Positions 43,373-52,362 of a stretch of DNA of 64,000 bases are shown here, one piece after another. Both the position numbers and the translations under genes were made by a program. The notes beneath the pieces were generated by a model. It saw only the letters and a program-made list of their open reading frames with translations, was not told where the DNA came from and did no database searches. The DNA is from an uncultured Croceitalea sp. (GTDB lineage: Bacteria > Bacteroidota > Bacteroidia > Flavobacteriales > Flavobacteriaceae): positions 124,001 through 188,000 of the forward strand of contig CANLWK010000004.1 of NCBI GenBank assembly GCA_947494805.1, written 5' to 3'. Position 1 is the first letter of the stretch. Each line of letters opens with the position of its first letter.

Positions 43373-45027
43373 TACATTTTAGCCAAGTGAGCAATGCCTA
43401 CACTTGTAAGATATTGATGCACTTGGCTCATCACTACACTACCTTCGCCTACGGCTCCTGCAACTCTTTTAACAGAACCATTTCTGGAATCTCCTACAGC
43501 AAAACACCCTGCAATACTAGTCTCAAAAAATTGAGGTGCTCTGGTTTTATAACTTTCTTCTTTGGGCAAATCGTCTAAGGGGATTGCACTACCCGTACAA
43601 ATAAAACCCCGTTGGTCTGTAACCACCAGATCCCGCAACCAATCAGTCTCTGGCTTTGCGCCTATGAACAAGAATAGATTGCCGATAGGGAATATATCTT
43701 CATCACCTGCAGTATTTTTTAACGTAATTTGTTGCAGGTACTCTTTGCCATGTAATGCAGATACTTGCGTATTGAGATGAATGGTAATATTCTTTTTTGC
43801 CTCAAGGCGTTGAACAAGATAATCACTCATTTTTGCACCCAAGTCGTTTCCTCTTAAAATCACTTTAACCTCTTTGGCATAATTTGAAAGAAACATCGCA
43901 GCCTGACCTGCAGAATTACCACCACCTACAATACCTACGATTTGATTCTGACAACTGGATATGTTCATACCAGTAGCCGAATAATAGATACCACAACCTT
44001 CAAAAGTTTCAATATTTTGTAAAGGTAACCTAGAGTAGCTTGCGCCAGTGGCTGAAATTACTGATTTAGCATAGATCTTTTTGCCTTTGGCAGTTTCTAA
44101 AATAAACAAATTGTCTCTTTTTATTAGTTTTTTAGCTTTATTAGGAATTGATATCTGACAGCCAAATTTTTGTGCTTGTAAGTATGCTTTGTTAGCCAAA
44201 TCATAGCCTGAAATTCCTGTAGGGAAGCCCAAGTAGTTTTCAATTTTTGAGCTCTTTCCAGCTTGCCCACCAGGGGCATTACAATCAATAGTTATACAGC
44301 TTAACCCTTCTGATGCCGCATAAACGCTAGCTGCCAATCCGGCTGGACCAGCACCAACTACCAAAACATCAAAAATCTTATCATCGATTTCAGAAAAAAC
44401 TCCAGTATTTTTTGCTACATCTTCAATGCTAGGGTTTTTACAAACAGTATTACGCTCTGTAATCAAAACGGGTAAGTCTTTTGCACTGATATTGAAATGG
44501 GACAACAATTCTTTAGCTTCTGAATTATTTTTTACATCTATGAAATTGTACCAGATGTGGTTCTTCTCCATAAAATCCCTGATGGCATAAGCTTTTTTAG
44601 ATGTTTCGGAAGCAATGAGCTTGATACCTCCCTTTATTTCACCAAGTACTTTTTCTTGCCTCAATAAAAAAGCATTGAGTAGCACATCGGATATATCGCT
44701 ATGCTTAGAAATGACTTCTTTAAGCACATTGGATTTAATCCGTATCAGTTTGGTACCAGGTTCTGCAAACCCATTGAAAATTGCCGCTCTATTAGAAAGC
44801 ATACTATTGTCACCCGAGAATTCTCTTTTTTGGTGCCTAACGATAATCTGATTGTTATTGCTTGGGTCTTCCACGGTTATTTCTCCCTCTAATATCGCGT
44901 AGAAATCATAGTCCATTTGGCCAGGTTCAAAAACTAAAGAACGCCCTTCCCTTATTTCCACGGTACCGTATTCTTGTAGTATTTCAAGTTGCTCCTTAGC
45001 TAATTCAGGAAATCTTGGGTCTTTCAT
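43372..45027 (-). CDS. Flavoprotein fusion: cNMP-binding domain, Trx-like domain, thioredoxin-reductase-like domain without CxxC
   Basis: Residues 1-140 are a cyclic-nucleotide-binding-like roll; 150-215 are a thioredoxin-like region; 220-551 match thioredoxin reductase with FAD motif GAGPAGLAAS, APGGQAG and SSKIENYLGFP, and NADPH motif GGGNSAGQAA. The TrxR active site YCATCDG is replaced by YSATGMN, so both Cys are lost. A dithiol reductase role is excluded; it is probably a flavin redox sensor or a peroxide-related reductase. It is the last gene of a long minus-strand operon starting near 51295. Confidence 0.9.
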   Translation of the reverse strand: MKDPRFPELAKEQLEILQEYGTVEIREGRSLVFEPGQMDYDFYAILEGEITVEDPSNNNQIIVRHQKREFSGDNSMLSNRAAIFNGFAEPGTKLIRIKSNVLKEVISKHSDISDVLLNAFLLRQEKVLGEIKGGIKLIASETSKKAYAIRDFMEKNHIWYNFIDVKNNSEAKELLSHFNISAKDLPVLITERNTVCKNPSIEDVAKNTGVFSEIDDKIFDVLVVGAGPAGLAASVYAASEGLSCITIDCNAPGGQAGKSSKIENYLGFPTGISGYDLANKAYLQAQKFGCQISIPNKAKKLIKRDNLFILETAKGKKIYAKSVISATGASYSRLPLQNIETFEGCGIYYSATGMNISSCQNQIVGIVGGGNSAGQAAMFLSNYAKEVKVILRGNDLGAKMSDYLVQRLEAKKNITIHLNTQVSALHGKEYLQQITLKNTAGDEDIFPIGNLFLFIGAKPETDWLRDLVVTDQRGFICTGSAIPLDDLPKEESYKTRAPQFFETSIAGCFAVGDSRNGSVKRVAGAVGEGSVVMSQVHQYLTSVGIAHLAKM

Positions 45028-45028
45028 T

Positions 45029-45304
45029 TCAATATTGTTTTATGGTCTTGTCACTGTAGCACCACAACCATCGCTCCCCTGGTTCTGCTGAGGCAATTAC
45101 AGGATGTTCAGACTGTTGTGCGTGCTTACTAGCGTGTTGATTTGGTGAACTGTCACAGCATAGAGTAACGCCACAAGTCTGACAGGTACGCAAGTGTAAC
45201 CAGCTATCGCCTTTTTCTACACATACAGAACATTCATAGGCAGCTGCTTTCTTGACGCTTGTAATGGTCTCTAGATGATTACATGATTTAAAGGGTAATG
45301 CCAT
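45029..45304 (-). CDS. UBP-type zinc-finger protein
   Basis: This 91-residue protein is almost wholly a UBP (ubiquitin-hydrolase-type) zinc finger: Cys/His ligands C-x2-C (YECSVC), W-H-L, C-x2-CG (RTCQTCG), CC and two H in NQHASKHAQQSEHP. In bacteria such fingers stand alone, often next to thioredoxin-reductase-like genes as here (1 nt gap). Its target is unknown; ubiquitin is not expected in bacteria. All ligands appear intact. Confidence 0.88.
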   Translation of the reverse strand: MALPFKSCNHLETITSVKKAAAYECSVCVEKGDSWLHLRTCQTCGVTLCCDSSPNQHASKHAQQSEHPVIASAEPGERWLWCYSDKTIKQY

Positions 45305-45322
45305 TCTGGTAATTTTAATTAA

Positions 45323-46078
45323 TTAAGGCAGCAATGGATTGATGCCCACACCACCATCTATATTGTATTCACCACCGGTGATAAATGCAGAATCATCCGA
45401 TGCTAAAAAGCTTACTAGACTAGCAACTTCTTCTGGACGCCCAAAACGATTTAATGGGATTCGCGCTTTCATTTGCTTCGCAAAGCCTTCTAACTGCTCT
45501 TTGTCACCACTACCTTTTCCGTGAATTGGGGTATCTGTAGGACCCGGATTTACGGCATTAATTCGTACTTTCCTTGCTGCTAATTCTGTAGCTGCTGTTC
45601 TGGTATAAGAATTTAATGCTGCTTTTGACGCTGCATAAATTGCCGTATTAGGCATACCCGTATAAGCATTTATGGAAGATAAATTGATGATTGAAGCACC
45701 ATCATTCAAAATAGGTAAAAATTTCTCCGTGGTGAATACTGCACCCTTAAAGTTAATGCTCATTTGATGGTCAAACATTTCTTCAGAAATACTGCCTATG
45801 GGTGCGCCTTCAAAAACACCGGCATTGACGAATAAAACATCTACTGCTCGATACTCATTTTTTATATGTTCTACAGCCTTGCTAAGTGCTTCCATATCGC
45901 TTACATCTGCGACTACTCCTTTTATACCCAACTCTAAGGCGGCTTTGTCTACACGCTCTTTAGAACGACCTGTAATAATAACAGTCGCTCCTTCTTCCTT
46001 AAATTTTTTTGCTGTAGCGTAGCCTATGCCGCTATTACCTCCTGTAACAACGGCGACTTTATGTTTTAATTTGTTCAT
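45323..46078 (-). CDS. Short-chain dehydrogenase/reductase (1)
   Basis: This 251-residue SDR has the Rossmann NAD(P) motif TGGNSGIG (about 12-19), NAG (about 85) and the catalytic YxxxK in YAASKAAL (about 148) preceded by a Ser. It reduces or oxidises an unknown carbonyl/alcohol. The second SDR at 46509 is in the same operon, with an NTF2-like gene between. Length and motifs are normal. Confidence 0.92.
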   Translation of the reverse strand: MNKLKHKVAVVTGGNSGIGYATAKKFKEEGATVIITGRSKERVDKAALELGIKGVVADVSDMEALSKAVEHIKNEYRAVDVLFVNAGVFEGAPIGSISEEMFDHQMSINFKGAVFTTEKFLPILNDGASIINLSSINAYTGMPNTAIYAASKAALNSYTRTAATELAARKVRINAVNPGPTDTPIHGKGSGDKEQLEGFAKQMKARIPLNRFGRPEEVASLVSFLASDDSAFITGGEYNIDGGVGINPLLP

Positions 46079-46093
46079 GATTTTTTTTAACGA

Positions 46094-46480
46094 TTAACTG
46101 AACGCTGCGTCCGCTATTTCTGGATCACCTTCATAAATGCGTACATAATTAATGAGGTCTCCATCAAAACTGTATTGAACGATGCGGTCAAATTTGTATT
46201 CTTTTCCATTTTTTTCCACATATTCTTCTGCAATAAGCAATGCTTTTTTATCTGCGTTTACCCATTCGTGTACCTTGGTGAGTTTATAACTACCTTGAGA
46301 CAGTTCCATCATTTTGCCAAAGTTCCCAAAGAATCCATCTTTTCCTTGGTGTTCTCCAGCAAGTGCGCTGTTACCGCCCATTTTTAAGACCATGTCTTCA
46401 TGCAACATTTCACGAGCGCCATCCATATCGCCCGAATAAGCCTTGTCTAAAAATTCTTGTGCTTTTTTTACGTAATCCAT
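46094..46480 (-). CDS. NTF2/SnoaL-like protein
   Basis: This 128-residue protein has the SnoaL-like pattern of an N-terminal helix (YVKKAQEFLDKAYSGDMDGAREML) and later strands with IVQYSFDGDLINYVRIYEGD. It lies between the two SDR genes, 15 and 28 nt from them. A decayed copy is at 40539-40896. It may process the same small-molecule substrate as the SDRs; the substrate is unknown. Confidence 0.85.
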   Translation of the reverse strand: MDYVKKAQEFLDKAYSGDMDGAREMLHEDMVLKMGGNSALAGEHQGKDGFFGNFGKMMELSQGSYKLTKVHEWVNADKKALLIAEEYVEKNGKEYKFDRIVQYSFDGDLINYVRIYEGDPEIADAAFS

Positions 46481-46508
46481 AATTATATATTTTTTTAATG
46501 ATTAACAA

Positions 46509-47318
46509 TTAAAGTAATAATTCTCCTGAGTCCGCATAAAGTGTGGTGCCTGTAAATACTTCAGCAAGGTCTGACACTGCAAATAGAAATGCCCTAGCTA
46601 TAAAATCTGGTGTAGCTACTTTTCCTCTTAGAGGTAACTCTTTGCCGTAACCGTCAAAAGGGTTTTCACCAAAAGCCATGGCCAAACCTTCTTCTTGGTC
46701 TTCCATACCTTTTGTTTTTGTCATCGTTGGGCTAACATTTAAAACACGTATGCCTTGCGCACCAAATTCTCGTGCCATTGCAGAAGTCATGGCTTCAACT
46801 CCACCTTTACTAGCGATATAATGTGTTAGTCCAGGGCCAGGTCTTTCTATTGTGGTAGTTATTGTGTTTATAATAACACCTTTCGTTTTATGGGTAAGCA
46901 TGGCTTTTGCGGCTTGTTGAGCGCAGAAAAAAGCACCTTTAAGATTAATGTTCATCATAAAATCCCATTCTTTCTCACTCATTTCCAAGGTGCTTGCGCC
47001 TGGAAAGACACCAGCAATATTTAGCCAGGCGTAAAACCCTCCAGTCGCTTGGTCAATATCGGAAACAGTTTGTTTTATGGCTTCAATGTTTGAAATATCA
47101 AGTATAAATGTGTGTATCTCACCCGTAGTTTCTGCGGCTATCAACTGTTGTGTCTTTTTTAGACCTTCTTCATTCATATCAACCAATACCAATGATGCAT
47201 TGGCTTGCGCAATACGTAGCGCTGTGGCTTGACCTATACCACTTGCTGCCCCTGTGATTACTATCGTTTTCCCCTCCAACGAAATTAGGTCTGCTAATTT
47301 TTTGTGTATTGTTTTCAT
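46509..47318 (-). CDS. Short-chain dehydrogenase/reductase (2)
   Basis: This 269-residue SDR has the Rossmann motif TGAASGIG (about 20-27), the NIAGV segment (about 103-108) and YxxxK in HYIASKGGV (about 167). It starts 5 nt after the GNAT gene and is followed by the NTF2-like gene. It differs from the other SDR in sequence and may use a different substrate. Motifs intact. Confidence 0.92.
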   Translation of the reverse strand: MKTIHKKLADLISLEGKTIVITGAASGIGQATALRIAQANASLVLVDMNEEGLKKTQQLIAAETTGEIHTFILDISNIEAIKQTVSDIDQATGGFYAWLNIAGVFPGASTLEMSEKEWDFMMNINLKGAFFCAQQAAKAMLTHKTKGVIINTITTTIERPGPGLTHYIASKGGVEAMTSAMAREFGAQGIRVLNVSPTMTKTKGMEDQEEGLAMAFGENPFDGYGKELPLRGKVATPDFIARAFLFAVSDLAEVFTGTTLYADSGELLL

Positions 47319-47323
47319 TATTT

Positions 47324-47608
47324 TTAGCTTTTAAGTACATCTTTTATGCTTTCAATCTTTTTGAACATGGCATTGGCATACGGACAAAGGGGAATGATTT
47401 TTATGTCCTCTTTACGTGCTGTTTCTACTATTTTGAATAATAGTTGTTTGCCCACACTTTTACCTTGAAAGGCTGGCTCAATTTCAGTATGGTCTATAAT
47501 AATAAGGTGGGGACCCGCAATAGAAAATGTCATTTCGCCAGCTTTCTCACCATTGTCCTTTGCAATAGCCGCACCTTTAGTATCGTCTCTTATAATCTCT
47601 ACGTTCAT
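47324..47608 (-). CDS. Short GNAT-type N-acetyltransferase
   Basis: This 94-residue protein is of the compact YjdJ/PF14542 type of GNAT: strands TFSIAGPHLIIIDHTEIEP then EPAFQGKSVGKQLLFKIVETAR, with the acetyl-CoA P-loop-like QGKSVG (about 51-56), and NAMFKKIE near the end. Substrate unknown, possibly a small amine. It is inside the long operon, 11 nt from the next gene. Confidence 0.85.
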   Translation of the reverse strand: MNVEIIRDDTKGAAIAKDNGEKAGEMTFSIAGPHLIIIDHTEIEPAFQGKSVGKQLLFKIVETARKEDIKIIPLCPYANAMFKKIESIKDVLKS

Positions 47609-47619
47609 AATATTTTATT

Positions 47620-47928
47620 TTAAGGTCGGTATCTTAGTTTTTCTATCATATCTGTAGTCAATGGGTCTGAGTAGGCACCGTAGGCATCAATTAAAAGCCC
47701 TTTAATTTTATAGGAATCTGAAGAAATTGCAAATAGAATGGATGAATCATCTGGATTTGAATCACCTTCAAACCGATACATCGAATCTACTTCAAACTCA
47801 TCAGCTAGAATTTTGTAGTCTAATGCCCTGCATTCCAAGCAGTCTCTTTTGAGATTTAAATCTTCTGTATAGCCTTGTTTTTGTAGGTCTTCAACCGCAA
47901 GTGATAGGGTGTCGTAGTATTTTTTCAT
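47620..47928 (-). CDS. Short 'phosphoribosylpyrophosphate synthetase'-type orphan protein
   Basis: This 102-residue protein has CLEC (about 34-37), a middle segment F(E)VD..YRFEG.SNPDDSSILFAISSD and DAYGAYSDPLTTDMIEKLRYRP. It is the common flavobacterial family mislabelled PRPP synthetase, far too short for that enzyme. Its start overlaps the NhaA stop by 4 nt (ATGA). A paralog without the CLEC motif is at 14136. Role unknown; the operon position suggests stress-linked. Confidence 0.75.
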   Translation of the reverse strand: MKKYYDTLSLAVEDLQKQGYTEDLNLKRDCLECRALDYKILADEFEVDSMYRFEGDSNPDDSSILFAISSDSYKIKGLLIDAYGAYSDPLTTDMIEKLRYRP

Positions 47929-49277
47929 TGTTCAATCTTTTTAGCAGTTGTTTCAGAATGAGTTATCGTTTTATTTTTAATGATGGCAAACCAAGCGAAG
48001 CCCAACAGTGATGCAATGAGTGATGCCGTTATAATCCCGACTTTGGCTATACCAAGCAATTCTTCATTTTTTATGGCCAGTTCTGCTATGAATAGGGACA
48101 TCGTAAATCCTATACCAGCAAAAATACCTACACCAGTCAGGCTTTTCCAGTTGGCACCAACCGGCATTTCAGAAAGCTTTAATTTTATCATTATATAGGA
48201 TAAACCGGTAATCCCTATGACTTTTCCTAGCACTAAACCAGCTATGATTCCCAAACTTATGGGATGCAATACCATATCCATAAAATTCCCTTCTATACGT
48301 ACCCCAGCATTGGCCAAAGCAAACAACGGTAGTATAGCGTAGTTGACAAAAGGGGAAAGCTTATGTTCAACGCGTTGTAATGGTGTCCCAGCGCGCTTGG
48401 TACTTTTATGAATTTTACTAAGTATTTCCTCTTGCTTGTGGGTTAATAAATTGTTAGTATCTGTGCAGGTATCATCAAATTCTGCAACCCAGGTTTTTAG
48501 TTTTTCTTGATAGTGTTGCTCTTTTAATTTTCTATTGGCAGGTATAGTGAGTGCTCCCAGAACGCCTGCCAGTGTAGCATGTATACCCGACAGCAGTAAC
48601 GCAATCCACAATCCCAATACACCCACGATAATATAAAACCACATATTGCGTACCCCTAAATAATTGGCCAGAATCATAACGATAAGATAAATACCACCAG
48701 CAATAAGACTCTGCATATCTATAAATGGTGTTAGAAAAAAGGCGATGACCAGGATAGCGCCCAAATCATCTGCGGTGGCAAGAGCGGTTAGAAAAACCTT
48801 GAGTTTATCTGATACTGCGGTACCTACCAATCCTATTAAACCAAGTGTAAAAGCAATGTCGGTCGCCATGGGTATACCCCAAGCATTTTGTGCTTCTGTA
48901 CCGTAATTGAAGCTAAAAAACAATAATGCAGGCACCACCATACCGCCTATAGCAGCCACAATGGGCAATGCTGCTTTTTTGATTGTCGATAGCTCGCCTT
49001 CTAAAAATTCTTTCTTAATTTCTAGACCAATGGTAAAGAAAAAAACGGCCATTAACCCATCATTAATCCAAATGTGTAAAGGCTCGGTGAGTGAGAACCC
49101 TTCAAAACCAATAGTAAAGTCAGCATGAAAGAAATGCTCGTAACTTTCATGAAAACTTGAGTTTGCCCATACCATCGCAATAATGACCATAACAAGCAGC
49201 AAAAGACCATTCGCATAGGAACGGTTAAACAGTGCAGTTAGGGCATTATTTAATTTATCGGCAGGTGTTAGCGTCAT
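47925..49277 (-). CDS. nhaA: Na+/H+ antiporter NhaA
   Basis: This 450-residue antiporter has about 12 membrane helices, the NhaA segments FFFTIGLEIKKEFLEGEL (about 77-94), GIPMATDIAFTLGLIGL (about 135-151) and the conserved double Asp ATADDLGAIL (about 166-175), which bind sodium. It exchanges sodium for protons and protects against salt and alkaline pH. It overlaps the upstream SRPBCC gene and the downstream small gene by 4 nt each, so it is in one operon. Intact. Confidence 0.96.
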   Translation of the reverse strand: MTLTPADKLNNALTALFNRSYANGLLLLVMVIIAMVWANSSFHESYEHFFHADFTIGFEGFSLTEPLHIWINDGLMAVFFFTIGLEIKKEFLEGELSTIKKAALPIVAAIGGMVVPALLFFSFNYGTEAQNAWGIPMATDIAFTLGLIGLVGTAVSDKLKVFLTALATADDLGAILVIAFFLTPFIDMQSLIAGGIYLIVMILANYLGVRNMWFYIIVGVLGLWIALLLSGIHATLAGVLGALTIPANRKLKEQHYQEKLKTWVAEFDDTCTDTNNLLTHKQEEILSKIHKSTKRAGTPLQRVEHKLSPFVNYAILPLFALANAGVRIEGNFMDMVLHPISLGIIAGLVLGKVIGITGLSYIMIKLKLSEMPVGANWKSLTGVGIFAGIGFTMSLFIAELAIKNEELLGIAKVGIITASLIASLLGFAWFAIIKNKTITHSETTAKKIEQ

Positions 49278-49705
49278 TGTTCTTCTACGATTTGCTTAGT
49301 ATGCTCACAGGCGTTTGTGATAGCTATTTGCATCTGTTCTTTAGGCAATGGGCTACCATCTTTGGTAAACCAGTTCATGGTGTAATCCAAATAAAGGTCA
49401 TTAGCCGTACCAAGAATTTGATTTACCACATAGCCATTTACAACAGGGTCATTTATCATCTTAAACATTACTGTACCAGTATCCTCATTCCAAGTAATTA
49501 ACTCTTCTATTGTCTTTTTGCCATCACCGCGCTGTATGAGCATTTTGCGGTGTACTACATTGTCTTTATCAGAAACAATTTCTACTTCTAAAACTTCTGA
49601 TATATACTTCTCTGGATGTCTAATTTTATCTACCAAAAGTGTCCATAATTTTGATTCAGTAGTTTCTATCTTTACTTGATTGGAAACAATAGTGCTATTT
49701 GTCAT
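49274..49705 (-). CDS. SRPBCC-type (AtaL/DUF1857-like) protein
   Basis: This 143-residue protein shows the SRPBCC helix-grip pattern: a start with TESKLWTLLVDKIRHPEKY, strands VLEVEIVSDKDNVVHRKML, and a long C-terminal helix LPKEQMQIAITNACEHTKQIV. It may bind a hydrophobic ligand. Its stop overlaps the NhaA start by 4 nt, and AzoR is 68 nt upstream. No catalytic motif; function unknown. Confidence 0.75.
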   Translation of the reverse strand: MTNSTIVSNQVKIETTESKLWTLLVDKIRHPEKYISEVLEVEIVSDKDNVVHRKMLIQRGDGKKTIEELITWNEDTGTVMFKMINDPVVNGYVVNQILGTANDLYLDYTMNWFTKDGSPLPKEQMQIAITNACEHTKQIVEEQ

Positions 49706-49773
49706 AATTTTTTTTAAGGTTATTTAGGTAATGTAGGTTAATCTTTCTAAAAAAATAGTAGTATCCTGTTTCA

Positions 49774-50370
49774 TCAAGAAACTGAAGCTTTTGTTATACT
49801 CTTAATTTTGCTTTCAGCATTTGCTATTTGGTCTGAACCTTTAATGGTTAATTGGTCTGCTACTATAAATGACACATCGGTTATACCTAAAAACCCCAAA
49901 AACTGTTCTGTATAGCCAGATGCAAAATCTTCTTCACTTTTAAAACCCGTGCCACCGCTTGCTATTACAACATATGCCTTTTTATTCTTTAAAAGACCTT
50001 GTGGTCCATTTTCGGTGTATTTAAAAGTAACTCCTGCTCTTGCGATTAAATCGTAGTACGCCTTAAGCGTACCAGGAACACTAAAATTGTAGATAGGTTG
50101 ACCGATGACGATGATATCTGCTTCTTGCAGCTCTGCTACAAGTTCATCTGAAAATGTAACAAGCTTTTCTTGCGCTTCTGTTCTGTCTGAAGGCAATGTA
50201 TAGAAGGCTGCCACCATTTCTGGTGTTAACAGTGGTGTATCATCAGATAAGTTTCTATCGATAATTTTTGTGTTTCTAGCAACCAAAGCATTTGTTAATT
50301 GTTCAACAAGTTTTCTAGTTACTGAATTATCTGCCTGTACGCTACTGTTTACTTTTAAAAGTGTATTCAT
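49774..50370 (-). CDS. azoR: FMN-dependent NADH-azoreductase/quinone reductase AzoR
   Basis: This 198-residue flavodoxin-fold protein has the AzoR pattern: LLKVNSSVQADNS at the start (flavin phosphate site), GQPIYNFSVPGTLKAYYDLIARAGVTFKY (about 90-120) and VVIASGGTG (about 137-145). It reduces quinones and azo compounds by two electrons, protecting from redox cycling. It is in the long operon with an alpha/beta hydrolase before it. Motifs and length are typical. Confidence 0.93.
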   Translation of the reverse strand: MNTLLKVNSSVQADNSVTRKLVEQLTNALVARNTKIIDRNLSDDTPLLTPEMVAAFYTLPSDRTEAQEKLVTFSDELVAELQEADIIVIGQPIYNFSVPGTLKAYYDLIARAGVTFKYTENGPQGLLKNKKAYVVIASGGTGFKSEEDFASGYTEQFLGFLGITDVSFIVADQLTIKGSDQIANAESKIKSITKASVS

Positions 50371-50422
50371 TTGTATTTATTTCTTATAATCTGATTTTTA
50401 TTATACGTTTAATTATGAGGGG

Positions 50423-51295
50423 TTATATCAAAAATCGAAGCATTTCTTGAAGCACTGCATCCCGCTGTTCTTCAACCACCCAATGTCCTGATTTTTCTAC
50501 GATATAGCTTTCTAGCACTTCTGACACTATAAGATTTTCAAAAATTGTAAACATTAAATTTCCATTTCCCATACTTACCGCTCCTGCAATAATTAGCGTT
50601 GGAATGTTTAACTTTTTACTAGTATAAACCGCATTTTCTTCAGCATCTTTAGGAAAGGACTTGTAGTAATTAAACTGTCCTTCAAGACCATTTTTGGTTT
50701 TTAAATAATTGCTATAAATTTCTAATGACTTCCTGTCTATTGTAGAGACATTATATGTTAATTCCTCTGTAAAACTAGTCACCAGAGTTTCTTCATTTCC
50801 AGTAAATACTTTTAAAGCGAGAGGCTTTTGAAAAAAGCCAAAATGCCACAAGTCGTATGATGTATTTAAATTAGACCAATAGGGTTCATGCCCTACAATA
50901 GCCATATCCATTAAAATTAATTTTCCAAGCATTTTAGGATATAAAACACCAAAGGTATAAGCAACCATACCACCAATATCATGACCTGCAATATGGGTCT
51001 TTTCAATATTCAGGGTTCGCAGCAATTCACGTAAATCGTTAGCCAAAACCGTTTTTGTATATCCATCTTCGGATACCGGTTTTTCGGAAAGACCTGCACC
51101 TCGTAAATCAGGAACAATTACAGTATACTTTTCTGCTAGTGGCACCATGATATGAAACCATTCATAAGACGTTTGCGGAAAACCATGCAAAAGAACCAAT
51201 GGCTCTCCTGCACCACCCATTAAAAAGTGCTGTTCTATTCCATTCGCTTTAATCTTATTGGAAGTAAATCCGTAAGGTAATTTATAGTCATTCAT
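50423..51295 (-). CDS. Alpha/beta hydrolase, epoxide hydrolase/dehalogenase type
   Basis: This 290-residue hydrolase has LLHGFPQTSYEW (oxyanion region, about 34-46), the nucleophile elbow GHDIGG with Asp (about 104-109) and a late His in EKSGHWVVEE (about 271). An Asp nucleophile places it with epoxide hydrolases and haloacetate dehalogenases, not esterases. It is the first gene of the operon that ends at 43372. Substrate unknown. Confidence 0.9.
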   Translation of the reverse strand: MNDYKLPYGFTSNKIKANGIEQHFLMGGAGEPLVLLHGFPQTSYEWFHIMVPLAEKYTVIVPDLRGAGLSEKPVSEDGYTKTVLANDLRELLRTLNIEKTHIAGHDIGGMVAYTFGVLYPKMLGKLILMDMAIVGHEPYWSNLNTSYDLWHFGFFQKPLALKVFTGNEETLVTSFTEELTYNVSTIDRKSLEIYSNYLKTKNGLEGQFNYYKSFPKDAEENAVYTSKKLNIPTLIIAGAVSMGNGNLMFTIFENLIVSEVLESYIVEKSGHWVVEEQRDAVLQEMLRFLI

Positions 51296-51544
51296 AGCAT
51301 CTATTCGCTTAGGGTGAAAACCGTATATTTTAACTTGATAAAAGTAGAATACTTAGTGCAGAATTAAGAGTACATTTTAACGCATTAATAGCAGTTTTTA
51401 CAGATATGTAATGGCAAAATTAGAAGCAAAAGAGCCATATGAACTATGGATTAAGTACTATAAGAACCCTAAAAAATGAAACACTCCAATGGTCGTTGTC
51501 CGTTAACTTTATGAAATAAATCAGTTCTATCAATACGCGTCAAC

Positions 51545-51880
51545 ATGAAATCGAAAAAATATTATTTGAAACGTAGAATATCTAAAGAAATAGCACTATC
51601 AGAAGATAATAATCCTTGCTTTGAGTGCATAGATGAGATTGGAAATCTTTTACTTTTTGAATATGATTGGATGATAAACTTAATACAATCTAAAAAGGCA
51701 ATGTTCCTTATTACTTTAAACGGTATAGACTATAAATTAAAACCTAAAAGAAGTAAAAAAGGTCTTTTAAAAGTATATTTTGCACATAGTTCCAAACTAA
51801 AAGAGCTCAAAACTTGGATTGTTGCTCTAGGAATCTATGTTAAATTAAAAATTAACCCGACACTTAAAAAAGATGAATAA
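51545..51880 (+). CDS. Small hypothetical protein (111 residues)
   Basis: This basic cytoplasmic protein contains CFECIDEIGNLLLFEYDWM and a series of Lys-rich strands. No motif is known to me. It overlaps the thioesterase start by 8 nt, suggesting translational coupling in a short plus-strand operon. The 249-nt gap before it (51296-51544) contains AAAAACTGCTATTAAT-like sequence on the minus strand and no gene. Confidence 0.65.
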   Translation: MKSKKYYLKRRISKEIALSEDNNPCFECIDEIGNLLLFEYDWMINLIQSKKAMFLITLNGIDYKLKPKRSKKGLLKVYFAHSSKLKELKTWIVALGIYVKLKINPTLKKDE

Positions 51881-52322
51881 TATCACAAACATTCCTTTAA
51901 TGATTTTGCAAAAAAGCGTAGGCCAACCCTTAGCAAAATCTCCTTCTGCTTTCGGAAGGTGGTTAAACCCAACCGTGGTATCAGCAGAAGAAGGTAAAGT
52001 TGTATTTTCGTTTAGAGTAAGGGAAGACATGACTAATCCAGTAAAATTACTTCATGGCGGTATTATTGCAGCTATGATGGATGATACCTTGGGTGCTACA
52101 ATGTTATCTTTGGGTGATGCTAATTTTAAAATTTCGATAAATCTTGTGATAGACTATTTTAACGCTGCAAATGTTGATGATATAGTCACTGTTGAATCAG
52201 ATATCATTAAAAATGGAAAGAATATTATAAATGCAACATGTATAATGAAAAATCAAGACAATAAGATTATTGCAAAAGGGAATAGTAATTTGTTTCATTC
52301 AAATATTGAAGTACAACTTTAA
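51873..52322 (+). CDS. PaaI-type hotdog thioesterase
   Basis: This 149-residue hotdog-fold protein has MTNPVKLLHGGIIAAMMDDTLG (about 50-70, HGG catalytic segment) and a long central helix. PaaI-like enzymes hydrolyse acyl-CoAs, often aryl ones. It overlaps the preceding gene by 8 nt and precedes hchA by 40 nt. Substrate unknown. Confidence 0.88.
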   Translation: MNNITNIPLMILQKSVGQPLAKSPSAFGRWLNPTVVSAEEGKVVFSFRVREDMTNPVKLLHGGIIAAMMDDTLGATMLSLGDANFKISINLVIDYFNAANVDDIVTVESDIIKNGKNIINATCIMKNQDNKIIAKGNSNLFHSNIEVQL

Positions 52323-52362
52323 CTGCCGTCTTTGTTTACCTTAATCACAAATTAACAAATCA

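Noticed and set aside
47620-47928. PRPP synthetase label for the short family
   Set aside because: About 100 residues lack the PRPP-binding and ATP-binding regions of the roughly 310-residue enzyme.
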